Positions 7,155-17,066 of a stretch of DNA of 64,000 nt are shown here, piece after piece. Positions within the stretch are counted from its first letter, which is position 1, and every line of letters starts with the position of its first letter. A program made the position numbers and the translations under genes. The notes beneath the pieces are model-generated. The model did no database searches and was not told the DNA's origin. It saw only the letters and a program-made list of their open reading frames with translations. Origin of the DNA: Klebsiella indica (GTDB lineage: Bacteria > Pseudomonadota > Gammaproteobacteria > Enterobacterales > Enterobacteriaceae); the NCBI RefSeq assembly GCF_005860775.1, contig NZ_VCHQ01000012.1, positions 1-64,000 on the forward strand, in the 5' to 3' direction.

Positions 7155-9458
7155 ATGGAATCGCGAGAAGCGACCGCAACCGGTGAATCATGCATGCGTG
7201 TGGATGCCATTGCCAAAGTGACCGGGCGTGCCAGATACACCGACGATTACGTTATGGCAGGGATGTGTTATGCCAAATATGTCCGCAGCCCTATTGCTCA
7301 CGGTTATGCCAATAACATTGATTGCAGCGAGGCCAAAAAGCTGCCAGGCGTACTGGCGGTGTTTACCTGGGAAGACGTGCCAGATATTGCGTTTGCCACT
7401 GCCGGGCATGCCTGGACGCTGGACGAAGGTAAACGCGATATTGCCGACCGCTACCTGTTAACCCGTCACGTCCGTCATCATGGCGACGCGGTGGCGATTG
7501 TCGTGGCACGAGATGAGCTTACCGCCGAGAAAGCGGCCCTGTTGGTCAACGTCGACTGGCAGCCACTGCCCGTAATAACGACGCCGGAGGCCGCGCTGGC
7601 GCCGGGTGCGGTCAAAATCCATCCGGAGGGCAATCTGCTCAAACAGAGCGAAATGAATGCAGGCAACGTTACCCAGGCGATAGAAACCGCAGACCTGCAG
7701 ATTCAGGGGCATTATCAAACCCCGGTTATCCAGCATTGCCATATGGAAAGCGTCACCTCCTTTGCCTGGATGGAAGAGGATTCCCGCATCTCCATCATCA
7801 CCAGCACGCAGATCCCGCATATCGTGCGCCGGGTTGTCGGTCAGGCGCTCAGTATTCCGTGGTCGCATGTGCGGATCATCAAACCGTATGTCGGCGGCGG
7901 TTTCGGCAATAAGCAGGACGTGCTGGAAGAGCCGATGGCGGCATTTCTGACCAGCAAACTTGGCGGTATTCCGGTGAAAGTATCGCTGAGTCGCGAAGAG
8001 TGCTTTCTTGCTTCCCGTACCCGCCACGCTTTTACTATCAATGGCCGAATGGGTATCAATCGCGACGGCACTTTACAAGGCTATAGTCTCGATGTTCTGT
8101 CAAATACTGGCGCTTACAGCTCGCATGGTCACTCCATCGCCTCAGCCGGCGGCAATAAAGTGGCATATCTCTATCCGCGTAGCGCTTACAGATACCGTTC
8201 AACAACCTGCTACACCAACCTTCCCACAGCAGGCGCCATGCGCGGTTACGGCGCTCCGCAGGTGGTCTTCGCGCTAGAAGCAATGATCGATGATGCCGCT
8301 ACCGCGCTGGAGCTCGATCCGGTGGACGTCCGCTTATGTAACGCCGCCCGCGAAGGTGACGCTAACCCGCTCACCGGGAAAATTATCTACAGCGCCGGGT
8401 TGCCAGAATGTCTGCAAAAAGGCCGCAAACTGTTTGACTGGGATAAACGCCGCGAGGCGTGTCGCCATCAGCAAGGCAATATCCGCCGGGGCGTCGGCGT
8501 CGCCTGCTTCAGCTATACCTCCAACACCTGGCCGGTAGGGGTCGAAATCGCCGGCGTTCGCCTGCTGATGAATCAGGACGGTACAATTAATGTGCAAAGC
8601 GGCGCCACCGAAATTGGTCAGGGCGCCGATACCGTATTTGCACAGATGGTAGCAGAGACGGTTGGTGTCGCAGTAAGCAACGTACACGTAATTTCAACCC
8701 AGGATACCGATGTCACACCATTCGATCCTGGCGCATTCGCTTCGCGGCAAAGCTATACTACCGCGCCCGCGCTGCGCAAAGCGGCACTGCTGTTAAAAGA
8801 GAAAATCCTTGCCCAGGCCTCGACTATGCTGCATCAGTCGGCCATAAACCTGACGCTGATCGACGGCAATATCGTCCTTATCGATCGCCCTGCAATCCCG
8901 TTGCTGTCGCTGAAAGAGCTGGCCATGGATGCGTTTTATCATCCTGAACGCGGCGGGCAGCTCTCAGCGGAAAGTTCCGTAAAAACCACCACCAATCCTC
9001 CGGCCTTCGGCTGCACTTTTGTCGATCTGAACGTTGATATCGCACTTTGCAAAGTCACCATCAACCGCATCCTCAACGTTCATGATTCCGGTCATATTCT
9101 GAACCCTCTGCTGGCGGAAGGTCAGGTGCATGGCGGAATGGGGATGGGTATTGGCTGGGCGCTGTTTGAAGAGATGATTATCGACGCTGACAGCGGCGTC
9201 ATACGCAACCCCAATCTGCTGGATTACAAAATACCCACCATGCTCGATCTCCCGGAACTGGAGGGGGCTTTCGTCGAAACGCTGGAGCCGCAATCCGCCT
9301 ATGGCCATAAATCACTTGGAGAGCCGCCAATCATTCCCGTTGCGGCCGCCATTCGCAATGCGGTCAAAATGGCGACGGGCGTGGCGATCGATACGCTGCC
9401 GCTGACGCCAAAACGGCTGTTCACCGCATTTCACGACGCGGGTTTGATTAAAGGATAA
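7155..9458 (+). CDS. xdhA: Xanthine dehydrogenase, molybdenum-binding subunit
   Basis: The large molybdopterin subunit of the xanthine-dehydrogenase family, 767 residues, cytoplasmic, expected to hydroxylate hypoxanthine and xanthine with XdhB (FAD) and XdhC (2Fe-2S). Family signatures are VGGGFGNKQD in the cofactor-binding region, GAMRGYGAPQ, ATEIGQGADT, and SLGEPPIIP with the catalytic glutamate near the C-terminus. ATG 7155 has a strong AGAGGGG site; E. coli XdhA is annotated from the internal Met of SCMRVDAIAK (15 residues shorter). It is the first gene of the xdhABC operon, with only a few bases before xdhB and a sigma-54 promoter upstream. Confidence 0.93.
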   Translation: MESREATATGESCMRVDAIAKVTGRARYTDDYVMAGMCYAKYVRSPIAHGYANNIDCSEAKKLPGVLAVFTWEDVPDIAFATAGHAWTLDEGKRDIADRYLLTRHVRHHGDAVAIVVARDELTAEKAALLVNVDWQPLPVITTPEAALAPGAVKIHPEGNLLKQSEMNAGNVTQAIETADLQIQGHYQTPVIQHCHMESVTSFAWMEEDSRISIITSTQIPHIVRRVVGQALSIPWSHVRIIKPYVGGGFGNKQDVLEEPMAAFLTSKLGGIPVKVSLSREECFLASRTRHAFTINGRMGINRDGTLQGYSLDVLSNTGAYSSHGHSIASAGGNKVAYLYPRSAYRYRSTTCYTNLPTAGAMRGYGAPQVVFALEAMIDDAATALELDPVDVRLCNAAREGDANPLTGKIIYSAGLPECLQKGRKLFDWDKRREACRHQQGNIRRGVGVACFSYTSNTWPVGVEIAGVRLLMNQDGTINVQSGATEIGQGADTVFAQMVAETVGVAVSNVHVISTQDTDVTPFDPGAFASRQSYTTAPALRKAALLLKEKILAQASTMLHQSAINLTLIDGNIVLIDRPAIPLLSLKELAMDAFYHPERGGQLSAESSVKTTTNPPAFGCTFVDLNVDIALCKVTINRILNVHDSGHILNPLLAEGQVHGGMGMGIGWALFEEMIIDADSGVIRNPNLLDYKIPTMLDLPELEGAFVETLEPQSAYGHKSLGEPPIIPVAAAIRNAVKMATGVAIDTLPLTPKRLFTAFHDAGLIKG

Positions 9459-9462
9459 GACT

Positions 9463-10341
9463 ATGTTTGATATCGCGACCTACCACCGCGCCACGGATAT
9501 CGACGGGGCCATCACGCTGCTGACGAACAATCCGCAGGCCAAACTACTCGCGGGTGGTACAGATGTATTAATTCAGCTTCATCATCATAACGCCCGTTAT
9601 CGCCATATTGTGGATATCAATGGATTAGCGGAACTACGCGGCATTACCCTCGCGGATCATGGAGGAATACGCATTGGTTCCGCCACCACCTTCTGCGAAC
9701 TGATCAACACTCCCTTGATCCAGCACCATCTTCCAGCACTCAGCGCCGCTGCCGCGTCGATTGCCGGGCCGCAAATTCGCAACGTCGCCACCTATGGGGG
9801 CAATATTTGCAACGGCGCAACCAGCGCCGATTCGGCGACGCCTACGCTGATTTACGAAGCGACCCTCGAAATCCATTCTCCCGACGGGGTGCGTTTTATG
9901 CCCATCAACGGCTTTCACACTGGCCCAGGAAAGGTTTCTCTTGCACACAACGAACTGGTGGTGGCGTTTCATTTTCCTGCCCAGCCTGCCACCGATACCG
10001 GTAGCGCCCACTATAAATACGCGATGCGCGACGCCATGGATATTTCCACTATTGGCTGCGCCGCGCGCTGTACTCTGGAGGATGGCCATATTCGCGAGCT
10101 TCGGCTGGCTTTCGGGGTCGCCGCTCCGACGCCGATCCGCTGCCCCCACGCGGAACAGAGTGTGCAAAATGCCCCGTTAACCCAACAAACGCTGGAGACG
10201 GTTAGCGAAGCGGTTTTACATGATGTCGCACCGCGATCCTCGTGGCGTGCCAGCAAAGCATTTCGTCTACATCTTATCCAGACGATGACTCAAAAAGTGG
10301 TCAGCGAAGCCGCTATCAAGGCAGGAGGAGAATGGCAATGA
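9463..10341 (+). CDS. xdhB: Xanthine dehydrogenase, FAD-binding subunit
   Basis: 292 residues, the medium FAD-binding subunit of the xanthine dehydrogenase complex (CO-dehydrogenase flavoprotein fold). The FAD signatures [11 protein letters not shown] near residue 30 and [16 protein letters not shown] near 110 are intact. It would take electrons from the XdhC iron-sulphur clusters and pass them to NAD or another acceptor. It begins four bases after the xdhA stop, and its stop overlaps the start of xdhC, so the three subunits are translationally coupled. Confidence 0.93.
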   Translation: MFDIATYHRATDIDGAITLLTNNPQAKLLAGGTDVLIQLHHHNARYRHIVDINGLAELRGITLADHGGIRIGSATTFCELINTPLIQHHLPALSAAAASIAGPQIRNVATYGGNICNGATSADSATPTLIYEATLEIHSPDGVRFMPINGFHTGPGKVSLAHNELVVAFHFPAQPATDTGSAHYKYAMRDAMDISTIGCAARCTLEDGHIRELRLAFGVAAPTPIRCPHAEQSVQNAPLTQQTLETVSEAVLHDVAPRSSWRASKAFRLHLIQTMTQKVVSEAAIKAGGEWQ

Positions 10342-10817
10342 ATCACACCGACAGAATCACCCTCGCATGCCAGATCAACGGCATGGATTTTCAACTAAGC
10401 GTCCCTCCGGGCATGCCGCTCTCCGAACTGCTACGCGAACAAGGGCTGTTGAGCGTAAAGCACGGCTGCTGCGTCGGAGAGTGTGGTGCCTGTACCGTCC
10501 TGGTTGATGGTACCGCCATAGACAGCTGCCTGTATCTCGCCGTCTGGGCCGCGGGTAAAGAGATTCGCACGCTGGAGGGGGAATCACAGAACGGTCAACT
10601 ATCGCACGTGCAGAGGGCTTATGCCGAATCAGGCGCCGTACAGTGCGGATTCTGCACGCCGGGGCTCATTATGGCCACCACGGCCATGCTTGCAAAACCC
10701 CGTAACCAGCCAATGACCATACTGGAGATACGTCGGGGGCTGGCGGGAAATCTGTGCCGTTGTACTGGCTATCAGATGATCCTCAACGCAGTACGTGCCT
10801 GCGAGACGCCGGAATAA
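10338..10817 (+). CDS. xdhC: Xanthine dehydrogenase, 2Fe-2S subunit
   Basis: 159 residues, the same as E. coli XdhC. The N-terminal plant-type ferredoxin cluster is bound by the cysteines of [13 protein letters not shown] plus the following SC; the second cluster is bound by QCGFCTPG and [11 protein letters not shown] 10338 overlaps the xdhB TGA and lies seven bases after AGGAGGAG; ATG 10332 is too close to that site. The subunit carries electrons between the molybdenum centre of XdhA and the flavin of XdhB. Confidence 0.94.
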   Translation: MNHTDRITLACQINGMDFQLSVPPGMPLSELLREQGLLSVKHGCCVGECGACTVLVDGTAIDSCLYLAVWAAGKEIRTLEGESQNGQLSHVQRAYAESGAVQCGFCTPGLIMATTAMLAKPRNQPMTILEIRRGLAGNLCRCTGYQMILNAVRACETPE

Positions 10818-10848
10818 ACCGCATCTGACCGGCCTGAATTCAGGCCAG

Positions 10849-12627
10849 TCAGATATTCATTAATTCGTATTTTTTAATCTTGCGATAGAGCGTGGCGATG
10901 CCAATACCCAGTTCGTCCGCCGCCTGCTTTTTATTGTGATGCCGTGACAGCGCCTCGCGGATCATCTGTTTCTCCATCTCTTCAAGCGCGGTACCGCCAG
11001 CGTCCTCGGCCTGAGGAGGCAATATGTTAACGGGTTCGTCATCGCACCCTGGCATTTTATCATTGTGAAGCAAATTCGGCGGCAGCAGCGCGCTATCAAT
11101 CACCTCACCAGAGGGCACGACGTTAACCAGATACTCCATCAAATTACTCAACTCCCGCAGATTGCCCGGCCAGCGATGACGCTTTAGCAAAGTCACCACA
11201 TCCGGAGCGATGCCGGGATACACCAACCCAAGCCGACGGGTATGCAGATGCAGAAAGTAATGCACCAGCAGTTCAATATCATCCTGACGTTCACGCAGGG
11301 GCGGCAAGGTTAATGGAATCACGTTAAGCCTGTAGAAAAGATCTTCGCGAAATTTACCTTCTGCAATGAACTGCCCCAGATTTTGATTGGTAGCGGAAAT
11401 AATTCGGATATCCACCTGCACCGGACTGCTGGCACCAAGGGGTAAAATTTCCCTCGCTTCAATCGCGCGCAACAATTTCGCCTGCAGCATCAGCGGCATA
11501 TCGCCAATCTCATCGAGAAACAGCGTCCCGCTATTAGCGGCCTGAATCAGGCCGGTTTTACCGTTAGCAGACGCGCCGGTAAAAGCCCCTTTCACATAAC
11601 CAAACAGTTCACTTTCCAGCAGTTGTTCTGGGATCGCAGCGCAGTTAATGGCGATAAAGGATTTGTTTTTACGCTCGCTCAGCTTGTGGATCGCCCGGGC
11701 GACAACCTCTTTCCCGGTACCGCTTTCGCCAACGATCATCACGCTGGAAGGACTGGGAGCAATGCGGCTAATCAGTCGCTTAAGCTGACGCATCACCCGG
11801 CATTCACCGACCAGTTGCTCAATATGCGGTTCGTCGGTTGCCAGCGATACGGCGGTACTGGTATGCGACTGATGAAAGGCCATCAGGAATAATTGCCGCC
11901 CTTGAATATTATGTAACTGGCCGATAATCAGTTCATTTTTATCATCCCAGGAGACAATATGTTGCATATGCCCATGAGTGAAATTGCTTTCAAATGTTAG
12001 CGGCCTGAAGCGAACGGATTTTCCCGTCATGGTGTTATTCATAACCCCAAGAATTTTCAGGGCCGTTTGATTGGCGAACTGCACACGGCTGTCTTCATCG
12101 ATGACCAGCACGCCTTGATCCATATTTTCGATCATGGTCGAGAATATTTTACTGATCCCCTCGCCGCCACCTTGATCCTGAAGAAGTTTCGAAACAAAAA
12201 TGGTTGATATATGCCGAACGTAATCGGAAAACTCCCGCAGATTATCGTTAATATGTTCCTGCTGTTCATGCGTGACGGCAAGCAAACTGATTACGCCAAC
12301 ACAACGATTCTGTAAAATAACCGGTGTTCCCAGAAATGCTTTCTCACGACAATTATCTTTGCAGTCACATCCTTCGCAAAGAGGATCGTGACGAGAGTGC
12401 GTCACCACCTTTTCCTTTTGCGTTTCCAGAACATAACGTAATAACCTTGAATTGCTGCTCAATTGACGACCGAGGAATTTACCGTAGGTGCCTGTGCCCG
12501 CAACGCGGCACAGATTTTCATCGACGATCTCCACCTCCAGTTGCAATACACTGGCAAGCATTCTGGCAAAACGCTGAATAGTCGGTTGAATTTGCATCAA
12601 AACGGATTGCGTCGTTGCAAGCACCAT
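10849..12627 (-). CDS. ygeV: Sigma-54-dependent transcriptional activator YgeV
   Basis: 592 residues, equal to E. coli YgeV. The N-terminal half has a GAF/sensor-like region with a cysteine cluster (CEGCDCKDNC near 100) and a PAS-like segment (about 165-270). The central AAA+ domain has Walker A GESGTGKE, the sigma-54 contact loop ELFGYVKGAFTGA and Walker B GTLFLDEIGD. A Fis-type HTH ends the protein (KKQAADELGIGIATLYRKI). ATG 12627 has an AGGTGAG site and gives the family length; the open frame extends seven codons further. It sits between xdhABC and the ygeW run, both preceded by sigma-54 promoters, so it is the probable local activator. In E. coli it has been linked to purine/urate catabolism. 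Confidence 0.92.
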   Translation of the reverse strand: MVLATTQSVLMQIQPTIQRFARMLASVLQLEVEIVDENLCRVAGTGTYGKFLGRQLSSNSRLLRYVLETQKEKVVTHSRHDPLCEGCDCKDNCREKAFLGTPVILQNRCVGVISLLAVTHEQQEHINDNLREFSDYVRHISTIFVSKLLQDQGGGEGISKIFSTMIENMDQGVLVIDEDSRVQFANQTALKILGVMNNTMTGKSVRFRPLTFESNFTHGHMQHIVSWDDKNELIIGQLHNIQGRQLFLMAFHQSHTSTAVSLATDEPHIEQLVGECRVMRQLKRLISRIAPSPSSVMIVGESGTGKEVVARAIHKLSERKNKSFIAINCAAIPEQLLESELFGYVKGAFTGASANGKTGLIQAANSGTLFLDEIGDMPLMLQAKLLRAIEAREILPLGASSPVQVDIRIISATNQNLGQFIAEGKFREDLFYRLNVIPLTLPPLRERQDDIELLVHYFLHLHTRRLGLVYPGIAPDVVTLLKRHRWPGNLRELSNLMEYLVNVVPSGEVIDSALLPPNLLHNDKMPGCDDEPVNILPPQAEDAGGTALEEMEKQMIREALSRHHNKKQAADELGIGIATLYRKIKKYELMNI

Positions 12628-12997
12628 AGACTCACCTTCCGGCATCACTTAAGTAGTTGAACATTTATAATATTGATGTTTATCAGGGGTTAATAATACT
12701 AACCCAGGAAAATATTGCTTTGATAAAAACAGGACTCTTTATCATTTTCCCATCCTCATTATGGAAGAGATGTCACATTTTCATATCAATATGAGAATCG
12801 ACCCAACAATTTTATCAATATGGCTATCTACTCTGTTCTTCGATGCCTTATTTTCATTCTATTTCTCACCATAAAAAATGACGTTTAAAAAGCCAAACGT
12901 TTACGTCCGATAATCCGCAGAAAAAAGAGCGATAATGTGTGATCGCCGCCACAAATAACCGTTCTGAAATAATATCCCCGCAGCACTGGATTAATTC
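12628..12997. other. Divergent ygeV-ygeW regulatory region
   Basis: About 370 AT-rich bases with no gene. It contains the octamer CATAATGA on the minus strand (12756-12763), shared with the xdhA and ygfK upstream regions, and a loose inverted repeat CGTTT...AAACG (about 12892-12909). A place for YgeV binding is inferred. Confidence 0.4.
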
Positions 12998-13013
12998 TGG
13001 CACAGTTATTGTT
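12998..13013 (+). promoter_or_regulatory. Sigma-54 promoter of the ygeW operon
   Basis: TGGCACAGTTATTGTT carries a perfect TGGCAC -24 box and TTG at -12 in correct register, with GT for the usual GC. Transcription would start near 13024, about 70 bases before the ygeW ATG. Confidence 0.7.
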
Positions 13014-13092
13014 AGGTGATGGTATCGCTGTGATATCGCGCAGTCATAGCAATTAAGCCACCTTGCCGTTATTCCACTACCGGGACTTTACA

Positions 13093-14280
13093 ATGAAAAC
13101 TGTTAATGAGCTGATAAAGGATATCAATTCGCTGACTTCGCACCTTCACGAGAAGGATTTTTTATTAACGTGGGAACAGACAACGGATGAACTACAACAA
13201 GTCCTTGATGTTGCCGCCGCACTGAAGATGCTACGCGCCGAGAATATCGCGACCAAAGTCTTCAATAGTGGATTAGGGATTTCCGTTTTCCGCGATAATT
13301 CCACCCGAACCCGCTTCTCTTATGCCTCTGCTCTTAACCTGCTTGGCCTGGCCCAGCAAGATCTTGATGAAGGTAAATCGCAAATCGCCCACGGCGAAAC
13401 GGTCCGCGAAACGGCCAATATGATCGCCTTCTGCGCCGACGCAATTGGTATCCGCGACGACATGTATCTTGGCGCGGGGAACGCCTATATGCGTGAAGTC
13501 GGCGCCGCGCTTGATGACGGTTATAAACAAGGTGTTTTGCCCCAGCGTCCAGCGTTAGTCAACCTGCAATGCGATATCGACCATCCGACCCAGGCAATGG
13601 CCGATCTGGCCTGGCTGCGCGAGCATTTTGGTTCGCTGCAGAATCTGAAAGGTAAGAAAATCGCCATGACCTGGGCTTATTCACCGAGCTACGGTAAACC
13701 GCTCTCTGTGCCCCAGGGCATTATCGGCCTGATGACCCGTTTCGGCATGGAGGTGACCCTGGCGCATCCGGAAGGCTATGACCTGATCCCCGATGTTATC
13801 GAAGTTGCCAAAAACAATGCCAATGCTTCCGGCGGCAGCTTCCGCCAGGTCACCAGCATGGAAGATGCATTCAAAGACGCAGACATCGTCTATCCGAAGT
13901 CATGGGCGCCCTATAAAGTTATGGAAGAACGGACCAAACTCCTGCGCGCCAACGATCACGCGGCCCTGAAAGCCCTGGAAAGGAAGTGTCTGGAGCAGAA
14001 TGCGAAGCATAAGGACTGGCACTGCACCGAAGAGATGATGCAGCTCACGCGCAACGGAAATGCGCTGTATATGCACTGCCTGCCGGCGGATATCAGCGGC
14101 GTCTCCTGTGAGGAAGGGGAAGTCACCGAAGGGGTATTCGAAAAATACCGTATCGCCACTTACAAGGAGGCCAGCTGGAAGCCATACATCATCGCCGCAA
14201 TGATCCTCTCTCGCAAATACGCGAAGCCCGGCATCCTGCTGGAACAACTGCTGAAAGAAGCGCAACAGCGCATCAAATAA
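13093..14280 (+). CDS. ygeW: YgeW: carbamoyltransferase (ATCase/OTCase family)
   Basis: 395 residues of the aspartate/ornithine carbamoyltransferase family. The carbamoyl-phosphate-binding loop is DNSTRTRFSYASA, the second site HPTQAMADL, and MHCLPADISG corresponds to the HCLP motif of ornithine enzymes but with a different tail, in line with the unusual substrate proposed for the YgeW group. The start at ATG 13093 matches E. coli MKTVNELIKD; the open frame extends ten codons upstream without support. First gene of the ygeW-ygeX-ygeY-hyuA-yqeA run. With carbamate kinase encoded downstream, the pair could run in the direction that yields carbamoyl phosphate and then ATP. Confidence 0.92.
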   Translation: MKTVNELIKDINSLTSHLHEKDFLLTWEQTTDELQQVLDVAAALKMLRAENIATKVFNSGLGISVFRDNSTRTRFSYASALNLLGLAQQDLDEGKSQIAHGETVRETANMIAFCADAIGIRDDMYLGAGNAYMREVGAALDDGYKQGVLPQRPALVNLQCDIDHPTQAMADLAWLREHFGSLQNLKGKKIAMTWAYSPSYGKPLSVPQGIIGLMTRFGMEVTLAHPEGYDLIPDVIEVAKNNANASGGSFRQVTSMEDAFKDADIVYPKSWAPYKVMEERTKLLRANDHAALKALERKCLEQNAKHKDWHCTEEMMQLTRNGNALYMHCLPADISGVSCEEGEVTEGVFEKYRIATYKEASWKPYIIAAMILSRKYAKPGILLEQLLKEAQQRIK

Positions 14281-14287
14281 CCCCCCA

Positions 14288-14322
14288 GGCCGACCTTCCG
14301 GTCGGCCCTCCGTTTCCGGAGG
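14288..14322 (+). promoter_or_regulatory. Double hairpin between ygeW and ygeX
   Basis: A perfect 8-bp stem GGCCGACC/GGTCGGCC with loop TTCC (14288-14307) is followed at once by CCTCCG/CGGAGG (about 14307-14322). No T-run follows, so full termination is unlikely. An mRNA-stability or processing element, or a weak attenuator within the operon, is more probable. Confidence 0.5.
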
Positions 14323-14343
14323 CAACAAGGAGAAGGATAGAAT

Positions 14344-15540
14344 ATGTCCGTTTTCTCATTGAAAATTGATATCGCCGACAATCGCTTTTACAGCGGTAAA
14401 ACGTCCGCGCTGTTCTCGCAACGGCAGGCGAAACAGGCTCGCCTGTTCCACCAAAAAATTACCGGTTATCGTCCGACGCCGCTCTGCGCACTGGACAGTC
14501 TCGCCAGCCTGTTTGGCGTAAAGAAAATTCTCGTTAAAGATGAATCGAAACGCTTTGGACTGAACGCCTTCAAGATGCTCGGCGGCGTTTATGCCACCGC
14601 CCGTCTGCTGTGTGAAAAATACCAGCTTGACATCAATACCCTTTCGTTCTCGCAGCTTAAAAACGCCATTGACGAGAAGATGACCTTCGCGACGACCACC
14701 GATGGCAACCACGGCCGGGGCATTGCGTGGGCTGCGCAACAACTAGGGCAAAACGCGGTGATTTATATGCCGAAAGGCTCTGCCCAGGAGCGGGTCGACG
14801 CCATTCTCAATCTTGGCGCGGAGTGCATCGTCACTGATATGAACTATGACGATACGGTCCGTCTGACCATTCAGCATGCGCAACAGAACGGTTGGGAAGT
14901 GGTACAGGATACCGCCTGGGAAGGCTACACCAAAATCCCCACCTGGATCATGCAGGGCTACGCCACGCTAGCCGATGAAGCCGTGGAGCAAATGCGTGAA
15001 CTGGGCGTCGTTCCGACCCACGTACTGTTGCAGGCTGGCGTCGGCGCAATGGCAGGCGGCGTGCTGGGCTATCTGGTCGATGTCTATGGCCCGCAGAACC
15101 TGCGCAGCATTATCGTCGAACCGGACAAAGCCGACTGCATTTACCGCTCGGGCATTAAAGGCGACATCGTCAATGTCGACGGCGATATGGCGACCATCAT
15201 GGCCGGTCTGGCCTGTGGCGAACCTAATCCGCTCGGCTGGGAAATTCTGCGCAACTGCGCCACACAGTTTATCTCCTGCCAGGACAGCGTCGCCGCGCTG
15301 GGTATGCGCGTACTGGGAAATCCCTATGGCGACGACCCGAGAGTCATCTCCGGTGAGTCAGGAGCCGTGGGGCTGGGCGTACTGGCCGCCATTCACTATC
15401 ACCCGCAGCGTCAGGCCTTAATGGAAAAACTGGCGCTGAATAACGACGCCGTGGTGCTGCTTATCAGTACCGAAGGCGATACCGATATCAAGCACTACCG
15501 CGAAGTGGTCTGGGAAGGCAAACATCCCGTCGCACCGTAG
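14344..15540 (+). CDS. ygeX: 2,3-diaminopropionate ammonia-lyase
   Basis: 398 residues, equal to E. coli DpaL/YgeX. A fold-type II PLP enzyme that converts 2,3-diaminopropionate to pyruvate and two ammonia. The Schiff-base lysine is in RFGLNAFKMLGG (about residue 78), the phosphate-binding part of the cofactor site is in AGVGAMAGGV, and TTDGNHGRGIAWAA is the Asn-containing cofactor loop. ATG 14344 follows AAGGAGAAGGA. Located 63 bases after ygeW with a double hairpin between. In gut bacteria that degrade urate anaerobically this gene is part of the conserved purine set, probably releasing ammonia from a purine-derived C3 diamine. Confidence 0.94.
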   Translation: MSVFSLKIDIADNRFYSGKTSALFSQRQAKQARLFHQKITGYRPTPLCALDSLASLFGVKKILVKDESKRFGLNAFKMLGGVYATARLLCEKYQLDINTLSFSQLKNAIDEKMTFATTTDGNHGRGIAWAAQQLGQNAVIYMPKGSAQERVDAILNLGAECIVTDMNYDDTVRLTIQHAQQNGWEVVQDTAWEGYTKIPTWIMQGYATLADEAVEQMRELGVVPTHVLLQAGVGAMAGGVLGYLVDVYGPQNLRSIIVEPDKADCIYRSGIKGDIVNVDGDMATIMAGLACGEPNPLGWEILRNCATQFISCQDSVAALGMRVLGNPYGDDPRVISGESGAVGLGVLAAIHYHPQRQALMEKLALNNDAVVLLISTEGDTDIKHYREVVWEGKHPVAP

Positions 15541-15597
15541 TTCCCTTTATTGACAAAGGCTCCCAGAAGACGCGGGGGTTAAAACTGGAGATAAACA

Positions 15598-16809
15598 ATG
15601 GCTAAGAACATTCCATTTAAACTGATTCTGGAAAAAGCAAACCACTACAAAGACGATATGACGCGCTTCCTGCGCGATATGATCGCCATTCCCAGCGAAA
15701 GCTGCGATGAAAAGCGCGTGGTTCATCGGATCAAACAAGAAATGGAAAAAGTCGGTTTCGATAAAGTCGAGATCGATCCGATGGGTAATATTTTGGGTTA
15801 TATCGGTCACGGGCCGCGTCTGGTTGCAATGGACGCACATATTGATACCGTTGGGATCGGTAATATTAAAAACTGGAATTTTGATCCCTATGAAGGAATG
15901 GAAACCGATGAGCTGATCGGCGGACGCGGCACCTCCGATCAGGAAGGCGGCATGGCATCAATGGTTTACGCCGGAAAGATCATTAAGGATCTCGGTCTGG
16001 AAGATGACTACACGCTGCTGGTCACCGGTACGGTACAGGAAGAAGACTGCGACGGCCTGTGCTGGCAGTACATTATTGAGCAATCCGGTATTCGGCCGGA
16101 ATTTGTCGTCAGTACCGAACCGACCGACTGCCGGGTGTATCGTGGGCACCGCGGGCGTATGGAAATCCGTATTGATGTCCAGGGCGTCAGTTGCCACGGT
16201 TCCGCACCGGAGCGCGGCGATAACGCGATCTTTAAAATGGGGCCGATCCTTAACGAATTGCAGGAGTTATCACAACGTCTGGCCTACGATCCGTTTCTCG
16301 GCAAAGGCACTCTGACCGTTTCCGAAATCTTCTTCACCTCGCCCAGCCGTTGCGCCGTAGCGGACAGTTGCGCCGTCTCTATTGACCGTCGTCTGACCTG
16401 GGGAGAAACCTGGGAAGGCGCGCTGGAAGAGATCCGCGCCCTGCCGGCAGTGAAGAAAGCCAATGCAGCCGTTTCTCTGTACCACTACGATCGCCCCTCC
16501 TGGACCGGCCTGGTCTACCCGACCGAATGCTACTTCCCGACCTGGAAAGTGGAAGAGGATCACTTCACCGTGAAAGCGCTGGTCAGCGCTTACGAAGGGC
16601 TGTTTGGCAAAACGCCGGTGGTCGATAAGTGGACCTTCTCCACAAACGGCGTCTCGATCATGGGCCGCCACGGCATCCCGGTAATCGGCTTCGGCCCGGG
16701 CAAAGAGCCGGAGGCCCACGCGCCAAATGAGAAAACCTGGAAATCGCATCTGGTTACCTGTGCCGCCATGTACGCCGCCATTCCGCTGAGCTGGCTGGCA
16801 ACGGAATAA
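15598..16809 (+). CDS. ygeY: YgeY: M20-family metallopeptidase/deacylase
   Basis: 403 residues of the M20 zinc amidohydrolase family (ArgE/DapE/carboxypeptidase G2 type). Metal and catalytic residues are visible in MDAHIDTVG (about 78), the region [11 protein letters not shown], the glutamates of [10 protein letters not shown], and the C-terminal HAPNEK. The dimerisation-lid histidine is probably in [10 protein letters not shown]. Cytoplasmic. It would hydrolyse an N-acyl or N-carbamoyl amino compound formed in the purine-opening pathway; the exact substrate is not established. ATG 15598 has a GGAGA site. The stop is followed by an inverted-repeat element rather than directly by hyuA. Confidence 0.9.
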   Translation: MAKNIPFKLILEKANHYKDDMTRFLRDMIAIPSESCDEKRVVHRIKQEMEKVGFDKVEIDPMGNILGYIGHGPRLVAMDAHIDTVGIGNIKNWNFDPYEGMETDELIGGRGTSDQEGGMASMVYAGKIIKDLGLEDDYTLLVTGTVQEEDCDGLCWQYIIEQSGIRPEFVVSTEPTDCRVYRGHRGRMEIRIDVQGVSCHGSAPERGDNAIFKMGPILNELQELSQRLAYDPFLGKGTLTVSEIFFTSPSRCAVADSCAVSIDRRLTWGETWEGALEEIRALPAVKKANAAVSLYHYDRPSWTGLVYPTECYFPTWKVEEDHFTVKALVSAYEGLFGKTPVVDKWTFSTNGVSIMGRHGIPVIGFGPGKEPEAHAPNEKTWKSHLVTCAAMYAAIPLSWLATE

Positions 16810-16830
16810 TCATTAACCGCACCTCCGCTT

Positions 16831-17039
16831 AGAGCTTGTCTCCGCAGGCATCATTAGCGTGGCCAGTAGGATACCGACAGTGCGCAGAAACCGGAACGTA
16901 CACGCTGTACGTGAGGATTATTCGCATCACTCGCCCCTTCGGTGCCACGCCTAAAGTGCCTTCAAAACGCAACGCGTTTTGTACGGGCACAGCCCATGAC
17001 CAGAATGGCAAATGAAAACATCCTGCCGGGATGGGCTCT
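16831..17039. repeat. ~150 bp inverted-repeat element, copy 2 (longer, rearranged)
   Basis: It begins agagcttgtctcc and ends gggatgggctct, matching the terminal type of copies 1 and 3. It shares the core cgcagaaaccggaacgtacacgctgtacgtgaggatt but has about 60 extra bases (ccttcggtgccacgcc onward). It fills the gap between ygeY and hyuA and ends 27 bases before the hyuA start codon, inside a presumed operon. Confidence 0.7.
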
Positions 17040-17066
17040 TCGCCGGAGGCGATTCTGGAGTCCGCT

